From contig CAWCVJ010000001.1 of assembly GCA_963799065.1 (NCBI GenBank), positions 1,488,001 through 1,552,000 of the forward strand: a DNA stretch of 64,000 nucleotides, written 5' to 3'. Below the pieces are notes generated by a model. That model was given only the letters and a program-made list of their open reading frames with translations. It had not been told where the DNA came from and ran no database searches. The position numbers and the translations under genes are program-made. This stretch comes from JAJPHW01 sp963799065 (GTDB taxonomy: Bacteria > Acidobacteriota > Terriglobia > Terriglobales > Acidobacteriaceae). This document shows, piece after piece, positions 1-8,868 of the stretch; position 1 is the first letter of the stretch; each line of letters opens with the position of its first letter.

Positions 1-711
1 GAGGTGATGCGAGCCGAGGGTCTAACTGCGACTCCACTTGCCCTCGAAATTCACAACGAAATGCCGATCGGGAAAGGTTGCGGATCGTCGGCGGCTGCGC
101 GGTTAGCCGGTATCGCCCTCGCTTTGCGCTTTGGCGACCTGGATTGGGACCGCAATCGAATCATCGACGAAGCCGCGCGGCGTGAGCATCATCCCGACAA
201 TGCGGCGGCTTGCTGGATGGGCGGTCTGACCGTCGCACGGATGTCGAAGGATGGCGGGACACAAGTTGCAACGTTCACTCCAAAGCACGACTGGCCGCTT
301 CTGTTGGCGATTCCAGCGACGCCCCTAGCTACGGAAGACGCCCGCAGCGTCTTGCCCGATCGGTACAGTCGCGCTGATGCGGTGGCGAATATTCAGAACT
401 CATTGCTTCTGATCGCCGCTTTCACACAGGATCGGCGCGACCTGCTGCGTTTAGCTTTGGACGATAGGATTCATCAGCCGTATCGTGCAGCTCTGTGTCC
501 GCTTCTGCCAGCGATTGCGTTTTTGTCGGAAGACTCGGGATTGATGGGGACGGCGCTTAGCGGAGCGGGACCCGCGGTGCTTGCATTCATCAGTCCCGAC
601 GTTTCGGCGGAGGAAACCTTACACGTGGTAGCGGAGCGCTTAGCGAAGCAAGACCTGGCCGCGGAATTACTGCTGACGAAGGTTTACACGACCAGTGTAG
701 GAGGCTTTTAG
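1..711 (+). CDS. thrB: Homoserine kinase, 5'-truncated by the window edge
   Basis: Homoserine kinase phosphorylates L-homoserine with ATP in the cytoplasm, the step before threonine synthase. The reading frame is open from base 1, so the true start lies upstream. About 236 residues are visible against roughly 300 in the family, so the N-terminal substrate-binding part is missing. The GHMP-kinase ATP loop is seen near the beginning as PIGKGCGSSAA, and the C-terminal GHMP glycine motif appears as LSGAGPAVLAF. Homoserine and shikimate kinases of the GHMP type share this layout; the order and spacing fit ThrB best. The next gene in the pathway, thrC, lies at the other end of the window and is not in the same operon. 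The stop codon overlaps the end of a convergent small gene by 4 bases. Confidence 0.9.
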   Translation, partial: EVMRAEGLTATPLALEIHNEMPIGKGCGSSAAARLAGIALALRFGDLDWDRNRIIDEAARREHHPDNAAACWMGGLTVARMSKDGGTQVATFTPKHDWPLLLAIPATPLATEDARSVLPDRYSRADAVANIQNSLLLIAAFTQDRRDLLRLALDDRIHQPYRAALCPLLPAIAFLSEDSGLMGTALSGAGPAVLAFISPDVSAEETLHVVAERLAKQDLAAELLLTKVYTTSVGGF

Positions 712-953
712 TCCGAGGTTGTGGGATGGCTAGGAAGCTGGCTCTTCCAGATGCACAAGAGATGTTGTTCGAAGCTCAACGTCGGATTGCGAGCATAGCG
801 TTCCGGGTAAGATGTAAGCGCCTGCAAGAAGCTCTCGACTTCATTCTCCGCCCGTTGTTCCTTTGAAGACGTTGTTCCACTGGTCGCAACGCCGCTGGTA
901 GCTGTCATGGAAACCCCCGCCCGATCTTTACTTTCGGTTAGGTTAGATGTCAT
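708..953 (-). CDS. Small hypothetical protein
   Basis: An 81-residue open frame with no function that I can name. The N-terminal half is rich in Ser, Thr and Gly and looks disordered. The C-terminal half is charged and aromatic and carries a SYPERYARNPTLSFEQHL segment that reads like a conserved short domain rather than noise. I chose the ATG at 953; a GTG at 974 would add seven residues. No clear ribosome binding site is seen for either. It converges with homoserine kinase with a 4-base overlap of stop codons. It is real in my judgement because of the composition of its C-terminal half, but it could be a spurious frame. Confidence 0.5.
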   Translation of the reverse strand: MTSNLTESKDRAGVSMTATSGVATSGTTSSKEQRAENEVESFLQALTSYPERYARNPTLSFEQHLLCIWKSQLPSHPTTSD

Positions 954-1060
954 TGCCCAACTAGTGAATAGCACTTTCGTGCCACTGAAATAGAGTAGTC
1001 AGTCCCTATTTTCGCGAAGCTGTGCAAAACTCGGGACGAACTCATTCGAGGGCATCTCCT

Positions 1061-2551
1061 TCAACTGGTCCGCGACGAGTGATCGCTCGACGGGCCCGCA
1101 CTCCTCTGGAAGTAAGGCGGAAAAGGCCACTCACGCCCGCGCCAGGCTCGGAAAAGATAAACCATCAGACCGGCTACCAGAATCGCCAGCGCAAAACGAA
1201 TCTCCCGCAAGAAATGTTTTCGTGAAAACAGGATGAATAAAAATCCACCGATGGCCAGAAGCGCCGGAGCGGGGTATAGCCACATTCGGAAGGGTCGCGG
1301 CAAATCAGGCTGACGAACTCGCAGAATCATCAATCCGATTGCTTGTAGGAGAAACTGTAGAAGTAAGCGGATCACGACCAAAGCCGCGATCACCTCCGCC
1401 AGGGAAAAGAAACAAGCGACAATGGTCACCGAAGCCAGCGCGATCAGTGAGACGTAGGGGAACCGTCCGTCGGGATGCACTCGAGCCATGGCGCGAAAGT
1501 AGTTTCCATCCAAGGCCGCAGCATAGGGTACGCGCGAGTAGCCGAGCATCAGCGAAAAGACCGACCCGAATGCCGCCAAAATGATTAGGGCGCTAGCCAG
1601 TTTCGCAGCCCATGGACCGTAAACTTTCTCCATGAATATTGAAACCACGTTGAAACCGCCCGCGGCATGAGGCTGCATCATCTCTCGCCACGATACGACC
1701 CCGAGGATGCCGATGTTCATGACAAGGTATAAGCCGGCCACCACGAGGATCGAGAGCAGCATCGCACGGGGAATGGTCTTCGACGGCGTGCGCACTTCAT
1801 CGCCTAGAAAACTTACGTTGTAATAACCCCAATAGTCGTAGGTGGCAATCAGCATGGCCGACCCGAGGCCCAGAAAGAATTCTCGGGACACGGCAAATGC
1901 TCCGGGCGGAAAGTCGAAAGCTAGCTTTGCCTGGAAGTGAGTCAGGCCGGCGAAAATAGTCCAGGCGACGGTTGCCATCACCGCGATCCACAAAATCCCG
2001 GCGATGTGCGCGACACTGCTGATTCGGCGATAGAGAAGTATGAGGACGGTGATGACGACGGCAATCGCCAGCAGCGTCGCCCCGGAAACACTGAAGGCGA
2101 TTCGCGATGTTTGCAGCCATGGCAGAGTTGAAGCCCATTGATGCGACCACAACGGCGCATCCAATCCTGGCCAGAGGAATGATGCGTAGCTCGCCAACCC
2201 AATCGCTCCCGATGCGATCGATAGAGGCGCGGAGAACGAAAGTTGCCAGACGAAAAGAAAGGAAACCAATCGGCCGAGTTTCTGAGGGCCGTAGCACTCC
2301 CGCAAATAACGGTAGGATCCGCCCGACCCCGGCATCGCCGCGCCCAACTCGGCCCAGACCAACCCATCGCAGAGCGCGAAGAATGCGCCGAGTACCCATC
2401 CCAGCATGGCTTGCGGGCCACCCATGGCAGTCACGATCAGAGGAATCGTAATGAATGGCCCCACTCCGATCATGTCCAGCATGTTGATGGAAACAGCGCT
2501 CCACAGCCCCAGGCCAGCGACCAGTCGCGGAGAATTGGATGGTGGGGGCAT
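1061..2551 (-). CDS. APC-family amino acid permease
   Basis: A 496-residue polytopic membrane protein of the amino acid-polyamine-organocation superfamily. The first helix carries the glycine-rich unwound motif typical of the family (MIGVGPFITIP, about residues 27-37), and about 12 hydrophobic segments follow. Such proteins exchange or import amino acids or amines across the inner membrane; the substrate cannot be read from the sequence. It is the last gene of a minus-strand run and starts only 25 bases after the stop of the PIG-L deacetylase gene, so co-transcription is likely. That places a possible amino-acid or amine transporter at the end of a ligase/peptidase cluster. Confidence 0.88.
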   Translation of the reverse strand: MPPPSNSPRLVAGLGLWSAVSINMLDMIGVGPFITIPLIVTAMGGPQAMLGWVLGAFFALCDGLVWAELGAAMPGSGGSYRYLRECYGPQKLGRLVSFLFVWQLSFSAPLSIASGAIGLASYASFLWPGLDAPLWSHQWASTLPWLQTSRIAFSVSGATLLAIAVVITVLILLYRRISSVAHIAGILWIAVMATVAWTIFAGLTHFQAKLAFDFPPGAFAVSREFFLGLGSAMLIATYDYWGYYNVSFLGDEVRTPSKTIPRAMLLSILVVAGLYLVMNIGILGVVSWREMMQPHAAGGFNVVSIFMEKVYGPWAAKLASALIILAAFGSVFSLMLGYSRVPYAAALDGNYFRAMARVHPDGRFPYVSLIALASVTIVACFFSLAEVIAALVVIRLLLQFLLQAIGLMILRVRQPDLPRPFRMWLYPAPALLAIGGFLFILFSRKHFLREIRFALAILVAGLMVYLFRAWRGREWPFPPYFQRSAGPSSDHSSRTS

Positions 2552-2576
2552 TTGTGGCGAAAGCGGATTTAGGCGG

Positions 2577-5270
2577 CTAGTTGGGTGTGTCGTGTCCTGC
2601 GCTGATCAAGTTTACAAAAAGGCGAACCGCGCCGGGAACGCCGGCGGGCAACTGCCGGAAGAATGCATAGCCAGTGTAGATATAAATCCCCTTGCCATAG
2701 CGAGCTTCGATGAGCCCGCCCTTCCTATCGGGTTCGCCGGGGTCATGCGACCCAAGCAGCGGCGTAAACTTAGTGTCCCATTGATCCATGAAGTAGAGAC
2801 CGCGCTCCTGTACCCATCCGACGAAATCAGCTTGCGTAATTTCATTGGGCCGATGAAAGATCGAATTACTGGGATCCAGAATCTCGACGGGAGCTTCCTC
2901 GACGGAGACGCGGTCGCGAGCCAGTTTTGCGGGATATGGCGTCAGCTTCGCATTATTAAAATCGCCGACTCCGGAATTGTATTGCACGACCAACGTTCCG
3001 CCTGCATTTACAAAGTCCAGAAGTCGCCGGTTGTTCGCGACGGCTCCGGGCTGTGTGTCGTAAGCGCGAATTCCGAGAATGATGGCGTCATAGAGGCTTA
3101 AGTCTGCGGTTGCGAGCTGGTCGGGCGTGACCTCGGCTGTGTTGATGCCGAGTTGTTTGAGAACGCCGGGAATTCCATCTCCCGCGCCCATGACGTAACC
3201 TACGCGTATCTTCTTTGGAACGGCAACGTCGACTGCGCTGACTTTTTGCAGCGCAGGCTGGTAGTAGTAAAACGTGTCCAGATCGAGCCGCGTGACTACA
3301 CTGTAGCCTTCGGCGTAGCGCTTTCCATCCACTTCGAGAGTGGCACGAATTTCTGCTTTGCCTTCGCGCAGATTCTTAGGAAAAACTTGAAACTGAAAAT
3401 TGGAGGGAAGTCCTCCAGCAGGAATCTCGGCATTGAGTTGCTTAGGCTCGGATCGCCAACCCTCGGGCAAGCTCAGCCGCAGGACCCCTTTGCTTGGGCT
3501 CGCCAAGTTGGAACTCACCGAAACCGTCACCGGTCTTGGGTTCTCGTCTTGCACGGGAACGACCTGCTCCCCGGGATCGAGCAAAACCGAAAACGCGGGC
3601 GCAACGGCGAGTGCGCGCTCCTTTTCGTGGCCGTCCTCACGATACTTCACGACCACGGGAACGCCCGTGACACTCGGCTTGCCGTCGATGACGAAATAAC
3701 CCCGCGCGATCAATGGCGGCGGAGGGAAGGGAAGCGTGGCAAAATCCTCATCATCGATGTGGTTCAGCGCTTCCGTCTCGGGGTTGTCGCGATGCCAGTA
3801 AGGTCGGGTCAGCTTGGCATCCTGAGGTGGCGTGACTTCAAATTGCGCGTCGTCACCGGCGGCAGAGGATTTCACAGTTTCGACCGTCCAACCAGCGGGC
3901 GCTGACAAGCTTATCTTCACTTGCGTTGCGGAAATTTGGCTCGCGAAGTGCGCGTTGACGCGAAAGGATCGGCCCGGGACCGCCATGTAGGCGGTCTCAG
4001 GGCTATTGGCCTCAGGCGTACCGACTTCGGCACGTAATTGCACGCCAGCAGCGAGATTCGCGGCCAGACTGAGCTGATCTTCTTTCTCGTACAGCCGCGC
4101 GCGCAAGTCTTGCTTTCCGCTGTCGGACAGAACCGTGTCGATCGGAATTAAAGCCTCGCACTCCCCTGTGGCTTCCAGCAAAGGAGAAACAGCCTTGTGT
4201 GCATCCGTCGTCGCAGCAGTTTTCGACTTGTCGATATCTTGCTGAAGCTTTTGCAGACCTTGCAGAAATACTCGGTCCTCCCCGAACCGCGACGCCAGTC
4301 CCGTGACCGATGTGTCGATGCCATCGAAAAAACTTTTCTCATGGCCATTCTTGTCGAGCGTGTTCGGCAAGACTGAATCCACGAGTTTGTAGAATGTGAA
4401 GCGATCGCCGGGGTCGACCGACCACCCGCCCGCGCCTTGAGAGAGTTGATGTTTCAAGCCACGCATGGCGAAATCGATGTAAGACGTTCCGAGCGCTGGA
4501 TCAACTACGCCGGTATTCAGCTTCAGCGTCCAATCGGCATCGGGACAAGAACTCGCGCCGAATCCGCAAACATTTCCGATGTAAAGCTTCTTCGCCTGCC
4601 ATGGCGTCAGGCCTTCTTTGATCTGTTCAGGAAATCGCTTCGGATCGGCGGCGGCGCGGAAAGCTTCACGCGTCAGAATCGCCGACGCTTGGTGATGCCC
4701 ATGCCCGTCTCGATCTGTCCCAGAGAAACGCGCCACCAGGACATCGGGACGAAAAGTGCGAATCGTGCGCACAATATCACCGAGGGGAACGTCGTGTCCC
4801 TGCCACTTCTGGAAGGTTTCTTCGGGATTCTTAGAGTAGCCGAAATCGGCGACTCGGGTGAACCGCTGCTCCACTCCGTAATAGCGATCCGCAGCCGTTA
4901 GCTCGAGCGTGCGCAACACACCGAGAACATCGAACAGATTGCTGCCTAGTTTGTTCTGTCCGCCCTCGCCGCGATTGAGCGTCACCAAAAGCGTTGAAAC
5001 GCCTTGCCCGCGTGACTCCAGGGTCAACATGCCACCATCTTCGTCGTCGGGATGGGCTACCACCATCATCAATCGCGCGGTGGTGTTCAGCCGCCTCAAC
5101 TCCTCCTGCAAACCAGGCGCGCCCTGATCTTGCGGCAACGGTTGCGTGTAACTCTCCAGCCTTGGCGGAACTTCCGGCTGTGGTTTTGTCTGCGAACAAG
5201 CGCTGGCGGCCAAGAGCAGCAGCGGGAGCAGAAGAATTCTCGCGGACTTCGCACGGTGGGCGATTGGCAT
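2577..5270 (-). CDS. PIG-L family deacetylase lipoprotein with C-terminal amidotransferase-like domain
   Basis: An 897-residue exported protein. I chose the ATG at 5270 because it gives a clean lipoprotein signal: a basic start, a leucine-rich stretch and a lipobox LAASAC with the lipidated Cys at about residue 25. Residues 60-270 hold the LmbE/PIG-L fold with the zinc-binding signature AHPDDED (about 72-78) and a later GHGHHQAS segment, so a Zn-dependent N-deacetylase acting on an amide-linked acetyl group is likely. The middle (about 400-640) looks like beta-sandwich repeats. The last 200 residues (starting RVGYVMGAGDGIPGVLKQ) resemble a class I glutamine-amidotransferase-like or ThuA-like flavodoxin fold without an obvious catalytic Cys. 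The substrate is unknown; a glycan or secreted conjugate is plausible. It lies 120 bases after the ATP-grasp-like gene and 25 bases before the permease. Confidence 0.85.
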   Translation of the reverse strand: MPIAHRAKSARILLLPLLLLAASACSQTKPQPEVPPRLESYTQPLPQDQGAPGLQEELRRLNTTARLMMVVAHPDDEDGGMLTLESRGQGVSTLLVTLNRGEGGQNKLGSNLFDVLGVLRTLELTAADRYYGVEQRFTRVADFGYSKNPEETFQKWQGHDVPLGDIVRTIRTFRPDVLVARFSGTDRDGHGHHQASAILTREAFRAAADPKRFPEQIKEGLTPWQAKKLYIGNVCGFGASSCPDADWTLKLNTGVVDPALGTSYIDFAMRGLKHQLSQGAGGWSVDPGDRFTFYKLVDSVLPNTLDKNGHEKSFFDGIDTSVTGLASRFGEDRVFLQGLQKLQQDIDKSKTAATTDAHKAVSPLLEATGECEALIPIDTVLSDSGKQDLRARLYEKEDQLSLAANLAAGVQLRAEVGTPEANSPETAYMAVPGRSFRVNAHFASQISATQVKISLSAPAGWTVETVKSSAAGDDAQFEVTPPQDAKLTRPYWHRDNPETEALNHIDDEDFATLPFPPPPLIARGYFVIDGKPSVTGVPVVVKYREDGHEKERALAVAPAFSVLLDPGEQVVPVQDENPRPVTVSVSSNLASPSKGVLRLSLPEGWRSEPKQLNAEIPAGGLPSNFQFQVFPKNLREGKAEIRATLEVDGKRYAEGYSVVTRLDLDTFYYYQPALQKVSAVDVAVPKKIRVGYVMGAGDGIPGVLKQLGINTAEVTPDQLATADLSLYDAIILGIRAYDTQPGAVANNRRLLDFVNAGGTLVVQYNSGVGDFNNAKLTPYPAKLARDRVSVEEAPVEILDPSNSIFHRPNEITQADFVGWVQERGLYFMDQWDTKFTPLLGSHDPGEPDRKGGLIEARYGKGIYIYTGYAFFRQLPAGVPGAVRLFVNLISAGHDTPN

Positions 5271-5298
5271 TGTTATGAGACACTCCAGCTGCGAACCG

Positions 5299-5331
5299 CG
5301 AAGCAATTTATTTCCTCAAGTAGTTGCTTCG
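5299..5331. repeat. Inverted repeat between ligase cluster and PIG-L gene
   Basis: The arms CGAAGCAA and TTGCTTCG are perfect complements (8 bp) separated by 17 bases. It sits in the 120-base gap between the ATP-grasp-like gene and the PIG-L gene, both read on the minus strand. No T-run follows, so it is more likely a processing hairpin or a protein-binding site than a Rho-independent terminator. Confidence 0.4.
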
Positions 5332-5390
5332 CCAGCGCCTGAAACCGGTCGTTCATCGCCACGATGGGCTACGGGGAAGCGGATTGCGTT

Positions 5391-6578
5391 CTATGGCCTC
5401 GGATAGAATCCCGCCGAAGCGCCGACCCATTCCATGTTCTTGTTTTGGTCGACACCCATCATCAGTCCTCGCCCCATGCGAACGATCGTCATCACCGGCT
5501 GCAACTTGTCCAACCAGATGTACATAATGCGAACCTCAGCCTTGGTTGGGCCGGCAGGGGTTTCGATCACCGGTTCGAAATTCATACGCTCTTGCAGAAT
5601 GTATTGCGCATGATGAGTTTTGGGGATATTCGCCAGATCCTCGCGCGTCGGATTCATGATGACTCCAATTCCAGCAAAGGAAAACAGCGGCTTGATAATG
5701 TGCTTGTCCAAGTCTTTCGGATTGGCCTCAACCCGATGCAGAAATCGCGTTGACGGGACCGAAGGATGCTTCAAGAATGGCATGGAAAACTTGCTCATTC
5801 GGAAGTACCAATTGGGATGGCCGGCCCACTCCACCTCTAGGTCTTCGTTGAAGTCGAATGGCAGCTTGGTCTTCTTGCGAATCAACTCATCGACGATGGC
5901 CCGATTGTAAATGCGGTGAATCGGTACCTTTTGTCCCTTGTCTTCATAGAACAGATATTTTCCGACCTTCTTGATGCTGGTAATGGAGACTGTCTTAATG
6001 CCCAGAAGCCTCTCGGTGAGCAAAAAGTCGGGCAGAGTTTTCTGTTGTAACGGATCGACTTCCATCAAGATCACGTTCGCCGGATCATGGTCGGCGACAA
6101 TGGCGCGACGCAATAAAGCCTTGTACGAATCCCAGTCGAGGTCGCCGAGCAGATAGTCGAGACTTGGATCGAGTTCATAGACTTCCGCATAGACCTGCGA
6201 CAACATTGCTTGATAAGCATAGAGCGACGGAAAAGCCTGCAACTCGACGAGTTTGGGCTCGATCTCACCGACGGCATTGCGCACCAAGCCGAAATCGACC
6301 TGGACGAACATAGGATGCGAGGGCTCACGCGGAACATTGAACTCGGGCGGGATTGAATCGAACGAGGCGCGGCGGTATTCCAGGCTCTCTAGTTGACGAA
6401 TCAACTCTTTGCCGTAGCGCTGCATGGTTTCGAGCAAATCGGCGGGGAAGAAACAAGGGGTTTCAGCGATGCGGAATTTGATGGGGGTTCCGCAGCGCTC
6501 TTCCATGACTCGCAAAAGAGTCTGGTACTTTTCCAGCGTAAAGCTTTGATTGAACTGCTGCCGCAGTGCGGGAATCAT
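5391..6578 (-). CDS. ATP-grasp-like protein of unknown function
   Basis: A 395-residue cytoplasmic protein whose C-terminal third reads like an ATP-grasp ligase. A lysine-proline pair at 297-298 is followed by a small-residue loop (FSFAGIGV, about 300-306), then YILQERM (about 326-332), where Gln-Glu would contact the adenine, and AEVRIMYIWL (about 347-356). The N-terminal part (FVQVDFGLV, PKLVELQAFPSLYAYQ) recalls proteins with a circularly permuted ATP-grasp layout, such as glutathionylspermidine synthase-like enzymes. The family would couple ATP hydrolysis to amide bond formation; its substrates are not evident. It follows the M29 aminopeptidase gene after 49 bases. A TATAAT hexamer 10 bases before its ATG may give it an additional, nearly leaderless transcript. 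The ATP-grasp assignment is by pattern and needs a profile search. Confidence 0.7.
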   Translation of the reverse strand: MIPALRQQFNQSFTLEKYQTLLRVMEERCGTPIKFRIAETPCFFPADLLETMQRYGKELIRQLESLEYRRASFDSIPPEFNVPREPSHPMFVQVDFGLVRNAVGEIEPKLVELQAFPSLYAYQAMLSQVYAEVYELDPSLDYLLGDLDWDSYKALLRRAIVADHDPANVILMEVDPLQQKTLPDFLLTERLLGIKTVSITSIKKVGKYLFYEDKGQKVPIHRIYNRAIVDELIRKKTKLPFDFNEDLEVEWAGHPNWYFRMSKFSMPFLKHPSVPSTRFLHRVEANPKDLDKHIIKPLFSFAGIGVIMNPTREDLANIPKTHHAQYILQERMNFEPVIETPAGPTKAEVRIMYIWLDKLQPVMTIVRMGRGLMMGVDQNKNMEWVGASAGFYPRP

Positions 6579-6588
6579 CGATGGCGTG

Positions 6589-6594
6589 ATTATA
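6589..6594 (-). promoter_or_regulatory. -10-like TATAAT just upstream of the ATP-grasp-like gene
   Basis: A perfect TATAAT on the minus strand ends 10 bases before the ATG at 6578, inside the 49-base gap after the M29 gene. No convincing -35 element is seen at a 17-base spacing and no ribosome binding site lies between it and the ATG. It may be an internal promoter giving a very short leader. Confidence 0.4.
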
Positions 6595-6627
6595 ACGGAT
6601 AGAAGTGAAAGGAGATGCGAGCGGAGC

Positions 6628-7674
6628 CTATGCCTCGATCAAAAACTTCCCGTTCCGCATAATCTGTTCGTCATCCACCCAGATGTCGAAGCGGCGGCCA
6701 ACGATATCGATATGTGTGCCCGAGTACCACTCGGCTCCCGTGTGCGCTCCGTAAGGATTCCCGAATGCGATGTGAATTCCGGGATACTTTTCGTCCTGCA
6801 AAATCTGGCCGATTACGTCTTTCAATTCGATGTTCGTGCCGATGGCGAATTCCCCCACGCGATCGCTGTTTTCGTCGGTGTGGGTGTAGTCCCAGAAATC
6901 TTTTTCCAGCTCTTTGTTTCCGGAATGCCCTTCGACTAATCTGTTTTTCTCAACCCGCACCGTCAAAGGATTCGGAGCGAGATCGCCGTACTTCGCGCAC
7001 AGGAAGTCTCCGACCACGCCGTCGATCACAAATGTTCCGTTCACTTCGCCGGGAGTGGTGAAGACTTCGCCGCCCGGCAGATTGCCCCATTTATCGGGAC
7101 TGATAATGCCACTCGTCTTTACCCAGCGATAATTCGGATTCAGGTCCGCGGTAAGATCGGTTCCGGCCTCGGTGCGCGCTCGCACTTTCTTGGCGCGGCG
7201 CACCATGTCGACAACCTTCATACTGATGCGATCCACTTTCAGAAAGTCCGCGCGCATGCCCTCCAGCATGATCTGCCGGTTGATGTTCACCATGTGGGCG
7301 TGTCTCATGCGGCGCTGGTTGACGATGTCGGTCATCTCCATGCGCGACTTCAGCTCGTTCATTTGCGCCTGCACGGCGAAAATACTCACTTGACTGGTCG
7401 CCATATCATCGACGATTTCCGGCGGCAGATGCTTTAGCGGACGCGGTGCGAGGTCTTCCAAAATCCACGCCTTGTAAGCGCTGCCGATGCGGTCGAGTTC
7501 GCTGGCGAGGCTGGCTGCGATTTCCTTCGTGACCTCGTCCGTGATGATGGTGACTTTCTCGGTGGGTTGAATGCGCAGGCATACGTTAACCGCATTGCGC
7601 GCGCCCTCGCTGAGTTCAAGATCAAATGGAATGGTGTTGATTTGACGGTTCAAGTGACTGGCGGAAACATTCAT
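6628..7674 (-). CDS. M29-family metallo-aminopeptidase
   Basis: A 348-residue protein resembling thermophilic aminopeptidase T/AmpS (peptidase family M29), which removes N-terminal residues from peptides using two divalent metal ions. The expected ligands are present: Glu203 in GGEVFTTP, Glu275 in GEFAIG, His301 in GIHIAFGN, and the His321-x-Asp323 pair in GTHIDIVG. It is shorter than classical M29 enzymes (about 400-415 residues), so the N-terminal domain is trimmed. It lies 20 bases after the GCS2 ligase gene and 49 bases before the ATP-grasp-like gene on the same strand. In this setting it more likely processes a specific small peptide or amide than acting as a general peptidase; that is inference from neighbours only. 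Confidence 0.85.
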   Translation of the reverse strand: MNVSASHLNRQINTIPFDLELSEGARNAVNVCLRIQPTEKVTIITDEVTKEIAASLASELDRIGSAYKAWILEDLAPRPLKHLPPEIVDDMATSQVSIFAVQAQMNELKSRMEMTDIVNQRRMRHAHMVNINRQIMLEGMRADFLKVDRISMKVVDMVRRAKKVRARTEAGTDLTADLNPNYRWVKTSGIISPDKWGNLPGGEVFTTPGEVNGTFVIDGVVGDFLCAKYGDLAPNPLTVRVEKNRLVEGHSGNKELEKDFWDYTHTDENSDRVGEFAIGTNIELKDVIGQILQDEKYPGIHIAFGNPYGAHTGAEWYSGTHIDIVGRRFDIWVDDEQIMRNGKFLIEA

Positions 7675-7694
7675 TCGTAACAGGCCCTTAGGTT

Positions 7695-8822
7695 CTAGGA
7701 AGCCACGGCGACTGGTTCAGCCAGTCCGGCTTCCGTCTCCTTAATAATGTAATCGACGACCTTCTTCAGATCGCCGGTTTCTTCGAACACTTGCAACTGG
7801 CGGTCGGCTCCGGTGCCGGTTTCCAGAATTTCGTGGATATATTCCAGCTCTTCTCGCGATCCCAGTTCGTCCACAACGTCGTCGACAAAATCAAGATATT
7901 CGCGGATCAGATCGCGCGTGGGGACTTCTTTCTGTTTGCCGAAGTCGATCATCTTGCCATCGAGGCCGTAGCGAGAGGCGCGCCATTTGTTCTCCATCAG
8001 CAGGGCTCTGCGATAGAGGCGGAAGCCTTGATTGGCGGTGTAGAGCTTGTGCAACTTCACCACTGTGGCTTGGATGAGCGCCGCCAACGCAATGGTTTCC
8101 TCGACCCGCATGGGAATATCGCACACGCGAAATTCCAGCGTGTTAAAGAACGGATGCGGCCGAATGTCCCACCAGATTTTTTTCGCGTTATCGATGCAAT
8201 TCGTTTTAATCAGGAGTTTGATGAAGTTGTCATACTCGCCCCAACTTGGGAAATAGTCGGGGATATTGGTTCGTGGAAACTTGTCGAACACTTTGCAGCG
8301 ATAGGATTTCAATCCCGTATTCATGCCCATCCAGAAGGGCGAATTCGTAGACAGCGCGAGCATGTGGGGCACAAAATAGCGCGCATGATTCATCAGGTGA
8401 ATCGCCGTCTCGCGATCTTCGATGCCGATATGCACATGCAGGCCGAAGATCAGATTGGCGCGCGCCACCATCTTCATATCCTGCACGATGTTGTGGTACC
8501 GCTCGTCGGGATAAATCTCTTGCGTCCGCCAATCGGTGAAGGGATGCGTCGCCGCCGATGCCAGGGACAGGCCATTCTCTCGAGCCAGCTGAATCATGTC
8601 GTGGCGCAGCTTCTTTACTTCGGTCTTGGCCTCTTTGATGTTGTTGCAGACGGAAGTACCCACCTCGACGACCGACTGATGCATCTCGGCCTTCACCCGC
8701 TCTTGCAGCAGGAGTTTGCCCTTTTCGATCATCTCGGTGTGAATGTGGGAGCGCAGGTCGCGCGTCACCGGATCGATGGTCTGATACTCCTCTTCAATCC
8801 CGATGGTGTAGGAGGTCTGCAT
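7695..8822 (-). CDS. GCS2-type carboxylate-amine ligase (YbdK-like)
   Basis: A 375-residue member of the glutamate-cysteine ligase 2 family (E. coli YbdK, EgtA relatives). These enzymes use ATP to activate a carboxylate, classically the gamma-carboxyl of glutamate, and couple it to an amine. The N-terminal IGIEEEYQ (residues 7-14) gives the metal-binding glutamates, and LHVHIGIED (about 128-136) is the second hallmark. Length matches YbdK (about 370). It sits between an ATP-grasp ligase gene (46 bases upstream in reading order) and the M29 aminopeptidase gene (20 bases downstream). It does not resemble GshA of the proteobacterial type. Because bacillithiol rather than glutathione is suggested by bshA elsewhere in the window, a role in ordinary glutathione synthesis is not obvious. 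The acceptor substrate is unknown. Confidence 0.88.
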   Translation of the reverse strand: MQTSYTIGIEEEYQTIDPVTRDLRSHIHTEMIEKGKLLLQERVKAEMHQSVVEVGTSVCNNIKEAKTEVKKLRHDMIQLARENGLSLASAATHPFTDWRTQEIYPDERYHNIVQDMKMVARANLIFGLHVHIGIEDRETAIHLMNHARYFVPHMLALSTNSPFWMGMNTGLKSYRCKVFDKFPRTNIPDYFPSWGEYDNFIKLLIKTNCIDNAKKIWWDIRPHPFFNTLEFRVCDIPMRVEETIALAALIQATVVKLHKLYTANQGFRLYRRALLMENKWRASRYGLDGKMIDFGKQKEVPTRDLIREYLDFVDDVVDELGSREELEYIHEILETGTGADRQLQVFEETGDLKKVVDYIIKETEAGLAEPVAVAS

Positions 8823-8868
8823 ATGCGCGGAACCCGGCCAGTGGTGGCCAACAACCGTAGTATAACAA

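Noticed and set aside
2577..5270. PIG-L protein considered as BshB for bacillithiol synthesis
   Set aside because: It is a large exported lipoprotein with additional domains; BshB is a small cytoplasmic enzyme.
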